The position numbers and the translations under genes are program-made. DNA of 46,235 nt, from positions 1-46,235 of the forward strand of contig NZ_AWUK01000069.1 in NCBI RefSeq assembly GCF_000499205.1. Direction: 5' to 3'. Shown here in pieces: positions 1 through 7,545 of this stretch (the stretch's first letter is position 1; each line of letters starts with the position of its first letter). This stretch comes from Paenibacillus sp. MAEPY2. Lineage in GTDB: Bacteria; Bacillota; Bacilli; Paenibacillales; Paenibacillaceae. Under the pieces are notes generated by a model that saw only the letters and a list, made by a program, of their open reading frames with translations, was not told the DNA's origin and did not search any database.

Positions 1-50
1 TGTTCGAAATGAACTTTTTCATAAAATGAATTTGTTGAAAAAATACAAAG

Positions 51-69
51 TGATAAATTTTATTTATCA
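51..69. promoter_or_regulatory. Palindrome upstream of malic enzyme gene (operator candidate)
   Basis: Perfect inverted repeat TGATAAAT-TTT-ATTTATCA. The TGATAA/TTATCA element recurs as a second palindrome at 171-184 between promoter and gene, so the pair may bind one regulator. No regulator is identified from sequence. Confidence 0.35.
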
Positions 70-88
70 AGGAGAAATTGAATTTCAT

Positions 89-105
89 TCATGAAAGTTT
101 CATGA
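89..105. promoter_or_regulatory. 17-bp palindrome just upstream of the -35 box
   Basis: TCATGAAA-G-TTTCATGA is a perfect palindrome with a single central base. It ends five bases before the -35 box of the malic enzyme promoter, a usual place for an activator site. Function is inferred from position only. Confidence 0.4.
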
Positions 106-110
106 GTTCG

Positions 111-139
111 TTTACATGCCATATAAAATACCTTATAAT
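111..139 (+). promoter_or_regulatory. Sigma-A promoter of malic enzyme gene
   Basis: TTTACA at 111-116, a 17-bp spacer and TATAAT at 134-139. This is one mismatch in the -35 and a perfect -10. It lies about 100 bp before the start codon, leaving a leader that contains the palindrome at 171-184. Confidence 0.7.
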
Positions 140-170
140 TGTCATCGGAAGATCTATAACTAACTAAAAG

Positions 171-184
171 TTATCAAGTGATAA
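171..184. promoter_or_regulatory. TTATCA-AG-TGATAA palindrome in malic enzyme leader
   Basis: Perfect 6-2-6 inverted repeat about 30 bp downstream of the -10 box. It shares its half-site with the repeat at 51-69. The position fits a roadblock or repressor operator; this is inference. Confidence 0.35.
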
Positions 185-236
185 AAATATATTAAAAAGA
201 CAGCGAAGAGACGTCATGAAAGAAGGCAATTAGTAA

Positions 237-1973
237 ATGAACTCATTTTTTGTGGATTCCAATGGAAACTTAAAAACCTCTTTGAAAGGCAAGGACGTTC
301 TGTCCAATCCGATGTTGAACAAGGGTACTGCTTTTACCGAAGAAGAGAGAAGAGAGCTTAACCTGAACGGCATTTTGCCGCCGATGGTTTTAAATATTGA
401 AGAACAAGTGAGCCGCGTATATCAGCAATTGCAAAATGAATCGGATAATTTGCGCAAAAGCATCATGCTTAGTGATCTGTTTAACCGAAATATTGTACTA
501 TTCTACCGTTTAATGAAGGAGCACCTTAGTGAAATGCTACCGATTGTGTATACACCTACGGTTGGGCAAGCCATTCAGGAGTATAGCAATCAGTATCATA
601 GACCAGGCGGTATCTATCTATCCATTAATGATATGGATGGGCTGGAAGAAGCCTTCCGCAACAGTGGCCTGCATGCGGGAGATGTGGATCTGATCGTGGT
701 GACCGACTCGGAAAGCATCCTCGGGATCGGAGACTGGGGTGTTGGAGGCATCAATATTGCTATTGGCAAACTGGCCGTATACACCGCAGCCGTGGGCGTT
801 GATCCAAGCCGTGTACTGCCAGTTGTACTGGACGTCGGAACCAATAATCCCAAATTGCTGAATGACCCATTGTATGTGGGCAATCGTCATGAACGTATTC
901 GCGGGGAAAAATATGATCAATTTATCGAGGCGTTTGTGAAAGAAACAACAAAGTGGTTCCCGGATATCCTGCTTCACTGGGAAGATCTGGGCAGCGTGAA
1001 TGCCAGAAATATTATTAAGAAATACGGGGAAGAACTCCTTACGTTTAATGATGACATACAGGGAACGGGCGCTGTCACGCTTGCAGCTATCATGTCTGGA
1101 GTTCAAGTGACGGGTGTACCTCTTCGAGAGCATCGTGTTCTTGTATTTGGACCAGGGGCTGCTGGCATTGGCAATGCGGATCAGATTCGTGATGCCATGA
1201 TGGAAGAAGGTCTTGAGCAGGAGGAAGCGGAAAGTCGGTTCTGGGCATTCGATTACCGTGGAATTCTTACAGATGAGACGGAAGGTCTGTTCGAATTCCA
1301 GAAACCTTATGTACGTGAAGCAGCGGAAGTGAAAGATTGGGTATTGAATGAGCAGGGACAGGTCAGTTTACTGGAAGCTGTGAAACAGATTAAACCAACG
1401 ATCCTGATTGGGACTTCCGGTGTGACTGGTGCTTTTAATGAACAAGTTATCAAAGAAATGGCGAAACATGTGGAACGTCCAATCATTATGCCGATGTCCA
1501 ACCCGACATCCCTTGCCGAAGCAGCACCAAGAAGTCTGATTGAATGGACGGATGGTAAAGCGTTAATTGCAACAGGCAGTCCATTTGAACCTGTCATGTT
1601 TAATGACACTTTATATGAAATCGGTCAATCCAATAATGCCTTTGTTTTTCCAGGATTGGGACTGGGCGCTATCGTTGCAAAAGCATCGAAATTCACCAAA
1701 AACATGTTCACCGCAGCAGCAGTGGCCGTAGCTAATTCGGTAGATTCCTCTGCACCGGGTGCTCCACTTCTGCCACGAGTAAAAGAGCTGCAAGCTGTTT
1801 CGTACAAAGTTGCAGTCGCAGTCGCCAAAGCGGCAGTCGAAGATGGCGTAGCGCGTGTGGAGCTCAAGGACGTGGAAGAGGCCGTCAAAGCTGCTATGTG
1901 GCATCCGGTTTACAAACCGCTGTATGCAGCGTTTGATAACTCAATGAATGCAGAGCAGGTCGCCTTGACCTAA
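237..1973 (+). CDS. maeA: NAD-dependent malic enzyme (malate dehydrogenase, oxaloacetate-decarboxylating)
   Basis: The 578-residue protein has the length and architecture of the large SfcA/MaeA malic enzymes, which convert L-malate plus NAD to pyruvate, CO2 and NADH in the cytoplasm. Near residue 105 it has the family stretch LPIVYTPTVGQA. The metal-binding region WEDLG...FNDDIQGTGAV lies near residues 248-282. The Rossmann loop VFGPGAAGIGNA near 303-314 binds the dinucleotide, and MSNPTS lies near 422-427. The start is ATG at 237, preceded by a modest AGAAGG. The gene stands alone behind its own promoter, with several palindromes around that promoter suggesting regulation, perhaps by C4-dicarboxylates (inference). 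Family assignment is secure; cofactor preference is inferred from the family. Confidence 0.95.
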   Translation: MNSFFVDSNGNLKTSLKGKDVLSNPMLNKGTAFTEEERRELNLNGILPPMVLNIEEQVSRVYQQLQNESDNLRKSIMLSDLFNRNIVLFYRLMKEHLSEMLPIVYTPTVGQAIQEYSNQYHRPGGIYLSINDMDGLEEAFRNSGLHAGDVDLIVVTDSESILGIGDWGVGGINIAIGKLAVYTAAVGVDPSRVLPVVLDVGTNNPKLLNDPLYVGNRHERIRGEKYDQFIEAFVKETTKWFPDILLHWEDLGSVNARNIIKKYGEELLTFNDDIQGTGAVTLAAIMSGVQVTGVPLREHRVLVFGPGAAGIGNADQIRDAMMEEGLEQEEAESRFWAFDYRGILTDETEGLFEFQKPYVREAAEVKDWVLNEQGQVSLLEAVKQIKPTILIGTSGVTGAFNEQVIKEMAKHVERPIIMPMSNPTSLAEAAPRSLIEWTDGKALIATGSPFEPVMFNDTLYEIGQSNNAFVFPGLGLGAIVAKASKFTKNMFTAAAVAVANSVDSSAPGAPLLPRVKELQAVSYKVAVAVAKAAVEDGVARVELKDVEEAVKAAMWHPVYKPLYAAFDNSMNAEQVALT

Positions 1974-2036
1974 GCACGCATTCCATGTTAAGTTTCTGGT
2001 ATTAAATTGTTGAGCCTTTAAAGGGGGGATAGAGCG

Positions 2037-2165
2037 ATGACTGAGTTAGAGGTTGTAGATGTTGTTGTGAACCTGTCAGCGAACATGGACATTGACATGG
2101 TTCACAACATAACTAATCAGAATCCGGCACTTTATCCTCCTATGCATAGATCATCTTGGCGTTAA
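2037..2165 (+). CDS. Small ORF (42 codons) between malic enzyme and ABC-F genes
   Basis: ATG at 2037 follows a strong ribosome site (AAGGGGGGAT) and encodes 42 residues starting MTELEVVDVVV and ending MHRSSWR. It has no recognisable domain. A long hairpin sits inside it (2064-2108) and an intrinsic terminator follows 45 bp after the stop. It could be a leader peptide, a small protein co-transcribed with malic enzyme, or chance. The ribosome site is the main support for translation. Confidence 0.4.
   Translation: MTELEVVDVVVNLSANMDIDMVHNITNQNPALYPPMHRSSWR
2064..2108 (+). repeat. Long inverted repeat inside the small ORF
   Basis: Left arm GTTGTGAACCTGTC (2064-2077) pairs with GACATGGTTCACAAC (2094-2108), with only one bulged T and a 16-base loop. 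No U-run follows, so it is not a typical terminator. It may be an mRNA structure or a protein-binding site. Confidence 0.55.
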
Positions 2166-2209
2166 GCTCCAGGACGCCAGGTTTCGTCATTGTATAGTCA
2201 GGTTGATGT

Positions 2210-2258
2210 AACGCAAAAAAAGCACCGGGTGAATTGGGCTTTTTTGCGTTTTTTTTAT
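2210..2258 (+). terminator. Intrinsic terminator upstream of ABC-F gene
   Basis: AACGCAAAAAAAGC pairs with GCTTTTTTGCGTT and is followed by a run of eight T. It ends the malic enzyme/small-ORF transcript, or acts as an attenuator for the ABC-F gene if transcription reads through from upstream. Confidence 0.8.
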
Positions 2259-2317
2259 TTTGAGGATATATTCTCATAATGCTGACACGGGAAGTGTGTC
2301 TTTTATTCAAAAGCGGA

Positions 2318-2346
2318 TTGAAATTCTGATTATGTTCAAATATAAA
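2318..2346 (+). promoter_or_regulatory. Sigma-A promoter of ABC-F gene
   Basis: TTGAAA at 2318-2323, a spacer of exactly 17 bp and TATAAA at 2341-2346. Transcription would start near 2353, giving a leader of about 65 nt that holds a three-codon ORF (2357-2368) and a hairpin over the ribosome site. Confidence 0.6.
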
Positions 2347-2356
2347 GTGAGGGACC

Positions 2357-2368
2357 ATGTCGTGGTAA
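2357..2368 (+). other. Micro-ORF Met-Ser-Trp-stop in ABC-F leader
   Basis: ATG TCG TGG TAA follows GTGAGGGA in the ABC-F leader. Very short leader ORFs are known in leaders of antibiotic-resistance genes, where ribosome stalling remodels mRNA structure. Here this is only a suggestion from position, since such a short ORF can occur by chance. Confidence 0.25.
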
Positions 2369-2400
2369 ATACTCCGCCCGCTTAACTTTTATATTTCACA

Positions 2401-2418
2401 TAAAAAGGATGATCCTTA
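2401..2418 (+). promoter_or_regulatory. Ribosome site of ABC-F gene within a small hairpin
   Basis: The site reads AAGGA-TGA-TCCTT just before the ATG, so the Shine-Dalgarno AAGGA can pair with TCCTT and be masked. This would fit translational control of an antibiotic-responsive gene; effect is inferred. Confidence 0.35.
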
Positions 2419-3897
2419 ATGTCTTTAATCAACGTTACGAACCTAACCTTTGCCTATGATGGCAGTTACGATAATATTTTTGAAAATGTGAGTTTTCAGC
2501 TGGACTCCGATTGGAAATTAGGCTTTACCGGAAGGAATGGAAGAGGCAAAACGACATTCCTCAATCTGCTGCTCGGTAAGTATGAATACAGCGGAACTAT
2601 TTCTGCAAATGTCAGCTTTGAGTACTTTCCGTTTCAGGTTGAGAACAAAGGAGCTATGACCCTCGATGTCATTCAAGAGGTCTATCCTGAGTATCTGCAC
2701 TGGCAGCTTGTGCGTGAGCTTAACCTGTTAAAAGTGTCGGAAGATATTCTGTATCGACCTTTCGATTCCTTATCCAACGGAGAGCAAACGAAGGTGATGC
2801 TTGCTGCCTTGTTCCTGAAGGATAATCGATTTTTGCTCATTGATGAGCCTACCAATCATCTCGACATTCATGCGAGAAAACTTGTAAGTAATTATCTGCG
2901 CAGCAAAAGTGGATTTATCTTGGTATCCCATGATCGATCCTTTCTGGATAACAGCGTGGATCATATTCTGTCCATCAATAAAAACAACATCGAGATTCAG
3001 AAAGGGAATTTTTCCGCGTGGTGGGAAAATAAACAGAGACAAGATCAGTTTGAGCTTGCCAGTAATGAGAAATTAATAAAGGACATCAAGCGTTTATCCG
3101 ACTCCGCCAAACGGACGGGTGGATGGTCGCATGAAGTCGAAAGAACCAAAAATGGTACGAGAAATTCCGGTTCCAAGGTGGATAAAGGATATATAGGACA
3201 TAAGGCTGCCAAAATGATGAAACGTTCCAAAAATATCGAGCAGAGGCAGCAATCCGCCATTCAGGAAAAGTCCAAATTGCTCAAAAATATTGAAAATGCA
3301 GAACGCCTGCAGATTCATCAACTGGATTATCACAAGAAGGAACTCGTCGAATTGGAACATGTATCCATTGCATATGATTCCAATGTCGTTTGTAAGGACG
3401 TGAGTTTCACGGTTGAAAAAGGGGATCGTATCGCCCTTTATGGTCAAAACGGATCTGGAAAATCAAGCATCCTTAAACTGATTTGTGGTGAGAATATCCC
3501 TTATATAGGCCTTTTTCGAAAGGATCACCAGCTTAAAATCTCGTATGTGTCACAGGACACGTCTGATCTCGGAGGTCATTTATCTGACTTTGCGGCCGCC
3601 CAGAGTATTGATGAAAGCCTGTTTAAATCCATATTAAGAAAACTGGATTTTTCCAGATTGCAGTTGGAGAAGGATATCTCAACGTATAGCGCAGGCCAAA
3701 AAAAGAAATTGCTAATTGCCAAAAGTCTTAGTGAGAAAGCTCATTTGCACGTTTGGGATGAACCTCTCAATTTTGTGGATGTCATCTCACGTATGCAAAT
3801 TGAAGAGTTGCTGTTGGAGTATTCCCCGACCCTTCTGTTTGTAGAGCATGACAGTGAATTTTGCGCAAATATTGCAACGAGAATTATCGAGCTATAA
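2419..3897 (+). CDS. ABC-F family ATPase, Lsa-like ribosomal protection protein
   Basis: The 492-residue soluble protein has two ABC domains and no membrane segments, as in ABC-F proteins that remove ribosome-bound antibiotics. Domain 1 has Walker A GRNGRGKTT (38-46), signature LSNGEQ (118-123) and Walker B LLIDEPTNHLD (139-149). Residues about 200-300 form the charged inter-domain linker (contains GWSHEVERTKNG) that in this family reaches the peptidyl-transferase centre. Domain 2 has Walker A GQNGSGKSS (342-350), signature YSAGQ and a variant Walker B WDEPLNFVD. GRNGRGKTT and the order of motifs resemble the Lsa group (lincosamide, streptogramin A, pleuromutilin resistance), from family knowledge. 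The spectrum cannot be read from sequence. It has its own promoter and a structured leader, and ends before a strong terminator. Confidence 0.85.
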   Translation: MSLINVTNLTFAYDGSYDNIFENVSFQLDSDWKLGFTGRNGRGKTTFLNLLLGKYEYSGTISANVSFEYFPFQVENKGAMTLDVIQEVYPEYLHWQLVRELNLLKVSEDILYRPFDSLSNGEQTKVMLAALFLKDNRFLLIDEPTNHLDIHARKLVSNYLRSKSGFILVSHDRSFLDNSVDHILSINKNNIEIQKGNFSAWWENKQRQDQFELASNEKLIKDIKRLSDSAKRTGGWSHEVERTKNGTRNSGSKVDKGYIGHKAAKMMKRSKNIEQRQQSAIQEKSKLLKNIENAERLQIHQLDYHKKELVELEHVSIAYDSNVVCKDVSFTVEKGDRIALYGQNGSGKSSILKLICGENIPYIGLFRKDHQLKISYVSQDTSDLGGHLSDFAAAQSIDESLFKSILRKLDFSRLQLEKDISTYSAGQKKKLLIAKSLSEKAHLHVWDEPLNFVDVISRMQIEELLLEYSPTLLFVEHDSEFCANIATRIIEL

Positions 3898-3921
3898 GCA
3901 ACAGGGAATGTCATAGATACT

Positions 3922-3946
3922 AAAAGCCGCCGAAAGGCGGCTTTTA
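3922..3946 (+). terminator. Intrinsic terminator after ABC-F gene
   Basis: AAAAGCCGCC-GAAA-GGCGGCTTTT: a perfect ten-pair stem with a GAAA tetraloop and T tail. Confidence 0.85.
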
Positions 3947-3963
3947 AGCTTTTAAGCTACATC

Positions 3964-4025
3964 ACCAATATTTGCGGATGTTTGTCATGTTCAGATATTG
4001 GTATGGTGAGGAACTATGCTATAAT
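3964..4025 (+). promoter_or_regulatory. Promoter of TetR gene with flanking inverted repeat
   Basis: TATAAT at 4020-4025 with a weak -35 TTGGTA at 3998-4003 (16-bp spacer). ACCAATAT (3964-3971) and ATATTGGT (3995-4002) form a perfect inverted repeat, the second arm overlapping the -35. It may be an autoregulatory operator; the wide 23-bp spacing leaves this uncertain. Confidence 0.4.
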
Positions 4026-4102
4026 TTTATAGTTATATTCCACTCAAATGATGGATTATTGAATCAATATATAGAATAAACTCCCCAAGAGGTGTAAACC
4101 CG

Positions 4103-4672
4103 TTGAAAAAAGAACTGACATCGATGAAGCAAACGAGACTTAACTCCATCCTGGACGAAGCAACCAAACTGCTGATTGAAAAGCCCAATGCATCCATGAA
4201 TGACATCGCAGAAGCTGCAAAAATCGGCATTGCGACCCTGCATCGTTACGTGGAGAGTCGCGAACAATTAATGGTTTACCTGGGCTTGCGTGCGATTGAG
4301 GTTGTAAGTGAGGCCATGCAAAACATTCATCTGGATGAAGAAAACTGTGAAACGTATATTCCGGAACTGATTGAAGTGCTCATTCCGTTAGGTGATAAAA
4401 TATTTTTCCTTACCCATGATGCAGCTATTCACTATAACCCTGAGATCGAAGGAGCAGATTCGAAGCTGAGAGAGCCGATATTGCATGCGGTCAGCTTGTT
4501 GCAGCAAAAGAATTATTTTCGTCAGGATGTCAATAAAAACTGGATTGTAGATGTGCTGTATTCTATCTTGTTTCTGACTTGGCAGCAGGTAGTAAGTGGT
4601 GATATTGCTCGTAAATCGGCAGCTTCTCTGGTTGTGGATACGTTCTATCATGGCTTCAAGGCCAGATCGTAG
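4103..4672 (+). CDS. TetR/AcrR family transcriptional regulator
   Basis: 189 residues. The N-terminal helix-turn-helix spans about residues 10-55, with the typical A-x-KIGIATLHRYVESREQL recognition segment. The C-terminal ligand domain is diverged and has no assignable ligand. The start is TTG at 4103, chosen because AAGAGGTG lies eight bases upstream; the in-frame ATG at 4124 lacks such a site. It is monocistronic with its own promoter. Targets are unknown: the neighbouring ABC-F gene has an independent promoter, and the pathway cluster begins 340 bp downstream. Confidence 0.85.
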   Translation: MKKELTSMKQTRLNSILDEATKLLIEKPNASMNDIAEAAKIGIATLHRYVESREQLMVYLGLRAIEVVSEAMQNIHLDEENCETYIPELIEVLIPLGDKIFFLTHDAAIHYNPEIEGADSKLREPILHAVSLLQQKNYFRQDVNKNWIVDVLYSILFLTWQQVVSGDIARKSAASLVVDTFYHGFKARS

Positions 4673-5015
4673 CCGCTAATTATATGGAATGATGTATTGT
4701 TATATTTGAAGCACGTCTGGTAGTCAACCGTGTCAATGGATACGGAGTGGCTCTGGGCGTGTTTTTTGCGTGGATAGCTAACAAAAAATGCTCTAAGCAT
4801 TAAATTGATCTAATGGGTACATATTCAAAAATTAACAGTGTTCATAATTTAAGATTTTAAACTTACAAAAAATGATATAAATTTCTAGTAGATTCAAATC
4901 ATTACCAAATTAAGACAGTGAATTTGCGACAAGGAGGTCGATAATCTGCACTGAACCCGATACCGTTTCAAGCCGCTTTTGCACGCATTCCATCATATCC
5001 AACAGGAGGGATTCC
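4673..5015 (+). other. Intergenic region before the glycosyltransferase cluster
   Basis: No credible gene. A GC-richer stretch followed by GTGTTTTTTGCG near 4758-4770 may be the TetR terminator, though its stem is poor. AT-rich DNA at 4800-4900 contains GATATAAAT near 4874 as a possible -10. AAGGAGGTCGATAATC near 4931 is a near-perfect ribosome site with no start codon at the right distance, perhaps a relic of a lost gene. Confidence 0.3.
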
Positions 5016-6170
5016 ATGCTTTACACCATTATTGTGCCAGTCAACCAGGACTATAACATTCTGAACCTGTTCACCGATTCGCTGCTTCGGACCGTAAGCC
5101 CGTCCACTCAAATTATTTTTATCAACGATGGTTCCGGCTCTGCGGTTTTACAGCATCTGGAGAAACTGAAGCAAGAGGTAAGGGAAGGTGTAACCATCGA
5201 GATTCTCCAGCATGATTTTCCACTTGGGTGCGCTGTATCGATCAATAGTGCACTGCGGCGGGCAGAGGGGGAGTATATTTTCTTCCTGGATTCCGACACG
5301 ATTCTTCAACCAAACTGGCAACCGATGATGAAAGAGACACTGGATACTGACATTACAATCGGCATGATTGGTGGGGTCTTGTTATATCCGCAAACGGGAG
5401 GTGTGCAGCATTGTGGTATTGCTTTTGCTGACACGATTGGCCGACATTTATTCCTGAACGCATCGCCTGATGACATTCCGAAGGAAACATTTTCGGTTCA
5501 GCTTGTCGTATTCGCCATGTTCGGCATGAAGAGGGAAGTGTATGAAACGGTCGGCGAGCTGGATGAGAAGTTCTTTAACGGATATGAGGATTTTGACTAT
5601 CAGATGCGAGCACGAGCAGCCGGGTATGATACGGTCATTAACCCGAATATTCTCGCCTATCACTGGGAGCGCAGCAGTGGCATTCATCGCAACTTCAACC
5701 GGAAAAACAATCTGGCACGTTTTTGGAAAAAGTGGGGTGGGGAAATTGAGGCCGATGTTTGGCCATTCGTATTCAGTCATCTGAAAGAACAGCTTAATAA
5801 CCAGCGTGAATATCAGCATCTGCCAATCGTTGGTATTGATCTTGCAGAGGTTCGCAGTGACGCGGATACATTCTGGACCAAGCTGGAGGAAGCAAATATT
5901 GCACCTGTTGCCGAGGTGCGTGACTATTCCAACCGCTTTAACTCTAATGGAGCCATCTGGCTTCCGCAGGTTCTGGGCAAGGAGCTGATTCATAGCGAGA
6001 AGCGATTATTGTTTTTGGTGGACAATTTCGCTCGTTTGCTGGAAAACCGTTATTGGATCGAGATGAGACATGCTCATCGGGCCAAAGATCTGATTATTGA
6101 CCTGTATGGCAATGTCATTACCATGGATCGCATATATGATGGCTGCTGGCCCGGTTCCAAAGTTCGCTAA
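5016..6170 (+). CDS. Family 2 glycosyltransferase
   Basis: 384 residues. The GT-A fold N-terminal domain begins at once (LYTIIVPVNQDYN), with INDGS near 36-40 and the nucleotide-sugar/metal motif FFLDSDT near 89-95. GYEDFDYQMRARAAGYD near 190-206 is the usual ED acceptor-side motif of rhamnosyl-type GT2 enzymes. After AYHWERSSG a C-terminal part of about 130 residues is not recognised. No transmembrane segment, so cytoplasmic. The start ATG follows AGGAGGG by the usual distance. It is first in a same-strand run with an aminotransferase, dehydrogenase, transporter and phosphatase, which suggests glycosylation of a small molecule or surface glycan. Donor and acceptor are unknown. Confidence 0.88.
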   Translation: MLYTIIVPVNQDYNILNLFTDSLLRTVSPSTQIIFINDGSGSAVLQHLEKLKQEVREGVTIEILQHDFPLGCAVSINSALRRAEGEYIFFLDSDTILQPNWQPMMKETLDTDITIGMIGGVLLYPQTGGVQHCGIAFADTIGRHLFLNASPDDIPKETFSVQLVVFAMFGMKREVYETVGELDEKFFNGYEDFDYQMRARAAGYDTVINPNILAYHWERSSGIHRNFNRKNNLARFWKKWGGEIEADVWPFVFSHLKEQLNNQREYQHLPIVGIDLAEVRSDADTFWTKLEEANIAPVAEVRDYSNRFNSNGAIWLPQVLGKELIHSEKRLLFLVDNFARLLENRYWIEMRHAHRAKDLIIDLYGNVITMDRIYDGCWPGSKVR

Positions 6171-6203
6171 CACACAAACCAAATAAACAGGGAGGAACGA
6201 AAG

Positions 6204-7484
6204 GTGAATTCAAAAGAGAGCACGTTGGACCGTGCCGTAAGGTTTACCCGGAATCTGGAGTGGTTGGAACATGTCGAAAAAGTAATTCCGAGCGGATGCA
6301 GTACGTTAGCCAAAGCACCAGAACGATTATTCCCGGGATATACGCCTGTATGCTGCGCCGAAGCACGTAATTCCCGTTTTATCGATATCGATGGTAATGA
6401 ATGGCTGGATTGTGAGATGGCCATGGGTACGGCACCATGGGGACATGCTCGGCACGAAGTTCAACTAACGGTCATCCATCAGCTGAAAAAAGGCGTAAGC
6501 TATTCCATTCCTGCTGACATTGAACTTGAATGCGCTGAACTGATTTTGGAGCGATTTGAAGGCCGTTACCCCTCATTGCGATTCACCAAAAGCGGAGCTG
6601 ATGCAGTCAGCGGAGCTGTACGTCTGGCACGTGCAGGAAGTGGAAAAAGCAGGGTCATCGCGACTGCCTATCATGGTTGGCACGACTGGTCTGCCTATGG
6701 GTACTATGGCCGCGAAACGAAAGAGCGAGGCATCCCCGTGGATATAGAACGTACAACCATCTGGGTAGACAAGCCCTCGCCAGAGCGTATCGAATCCCAA
6801 ATTAAATCCTCTCCCGAGGATATCGCCTGTATTGTTCTTTGCCCGAATGAATGGAAACGTGAGCCGTTGGAGCAGGTCGTATCCTTATGTCGTTCATTGG
6901 ATATCATTGTCATATTTGACGAAGTGACCTCTGGTATTCGAATGGGCAAGCAAGCTACAGCCGGGGAGTATGACATCTGGCCGGATCTGCTTTGCATTTC
7001 CAAAGGCATGGCGAATGGACTGCCTCTCGCAGCCGTAATGGGACCGGAACATCTGATGTCGTTATCAGGACAGGTCAGATTCAGCAATGCCCATTCCAGC
7101 GAGACCACTGCGCTGGCGGCAGCAATTGCATGTGAGCGATTGATGAAAAGCGCAAAAGTATGGCCTAGCTGGCGGGATGCTACAGTCCGGATCATGGATC
7201 TGATTGAAGCTGAACTCGTGCTTCTTGGATTAACCGATCAATTGGTGTTGAAGGGTACCTATGCGAGCTTCTCCATTAGCTCTATTTCGGAGGATAACTT
7301 TCACACGGATCCTTTCCGTGAGTTTATCGTAAAAAGAATGGCCCACTTCGGAATTTTCACCAAAGGGTATTTTATTTTCTCGGATGCTCATACCCGGGAA
7401 GAATTGCTCTGGGTGGAGGAAGCTCTTTTGCAGACACTATCGGACTGGAAAGAAGTTCTGAAACAGGAACACCTTTCGAATTGA
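6204..7484 (+). CDS. Class III PLP-dependent aminotransferase (glutamate-1-semialdehyde aminomutase-like)
   Basis: 426 residues. PLP-enzyme features include the TKSGADAVSGAVRLARA stretch (128-144), YHGWHDW (156-162) for ring stacking, FDEVTSGIR (238-246) with the pyridine-binding Asp, and ISKGMANGLP with catalytic Lys267. The fold matches HemL-like enzymes, but the sequence around the active site and the gene context argue against tetrapyrrole synthesis. HemL-like aminotransferases also act on keto-sugars and in secondary metabolism (family knowledge). The start is GTG at 6204 after GGGAGGAACG. The gene is 33 bp downstream of the glycosyltransferase and likely in its operon. Confidence 0.88.
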   Translation: MNSKESTLDRAVRFTRNLEWLEHVEKVIPSGCSTLAKAPERLFPGYTPVCCAEARNSRFIDIDGNEWLDCEMAMGTAPWGHARHEVQLTVIHQLKKGVSYSIPADIELECAELILERFEGRYPSLRFTKSGADAVSGAVRLARAGSGKSRVIATAYHGWHDWSAYGYYGRETKERGIPVDIERTTIWVDKPSPERIESQIKSSPEDIACIVLCPNEWKREPLEQVVSLCRSLDIIVIFDEVTSGIRMGKQATAGEYDIWPDLLCISKGMANGLPLAAVMGPEHLMSLSGQVRFSNAHSSETTALAAAIACERLMKSAKVWPSWRDATVRIMDLIEAELVLLGLTDQLVLKGTYASFSISSISEDNFHTDPFREFIVKRMAHFGIFTKGYFIFSDAHTREELLWVEEALLQTLSDWKEVLKQEHLSN

Positions 7485-7490
7485 GATTTC

Positions 7491-7506
7491 CGAAAACGTT
7501 TATAAT
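7491..7506 (+). promoter_or_regulatory. cre-like site overlapping a possible -10 box
   Basis: CGAAAACGTTTATA matches the CcpA-site consensus TGWAARCGYTWNCW at 12 of 14 positions and overlaps TATAAT at 7501-7506. No good -35 is seen. It sits 40 bp before the dehydrogenase gene. Weak evidence for catabolite control. Confidence 0.3.
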
Positions 7507-7545
7507 TTTTGTCCAAACAAGAAAATCGACTAGGAGGAGTATTCA

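Noticed and set aside
618..1904. Long minus-strand open frames opposite the malic enzyme gene
   Set aside because: They lack ribosome sites and recognisable domains and lie fully inside a well-supported gene.
2210..2258. Mobile-element terminal repeat
   Set aside because: The inverted repeat has the stem, loop and T-run of a terminator; no transposase or target duplication is present.
4931..4946. Near-perfect Shine-Dalgarno AAGGAGGT without a gene
   Set aside because: No ATG, GTG or TTG stands at a workable distance with an open frame behind it; kept only as a note in the intergenic entry.
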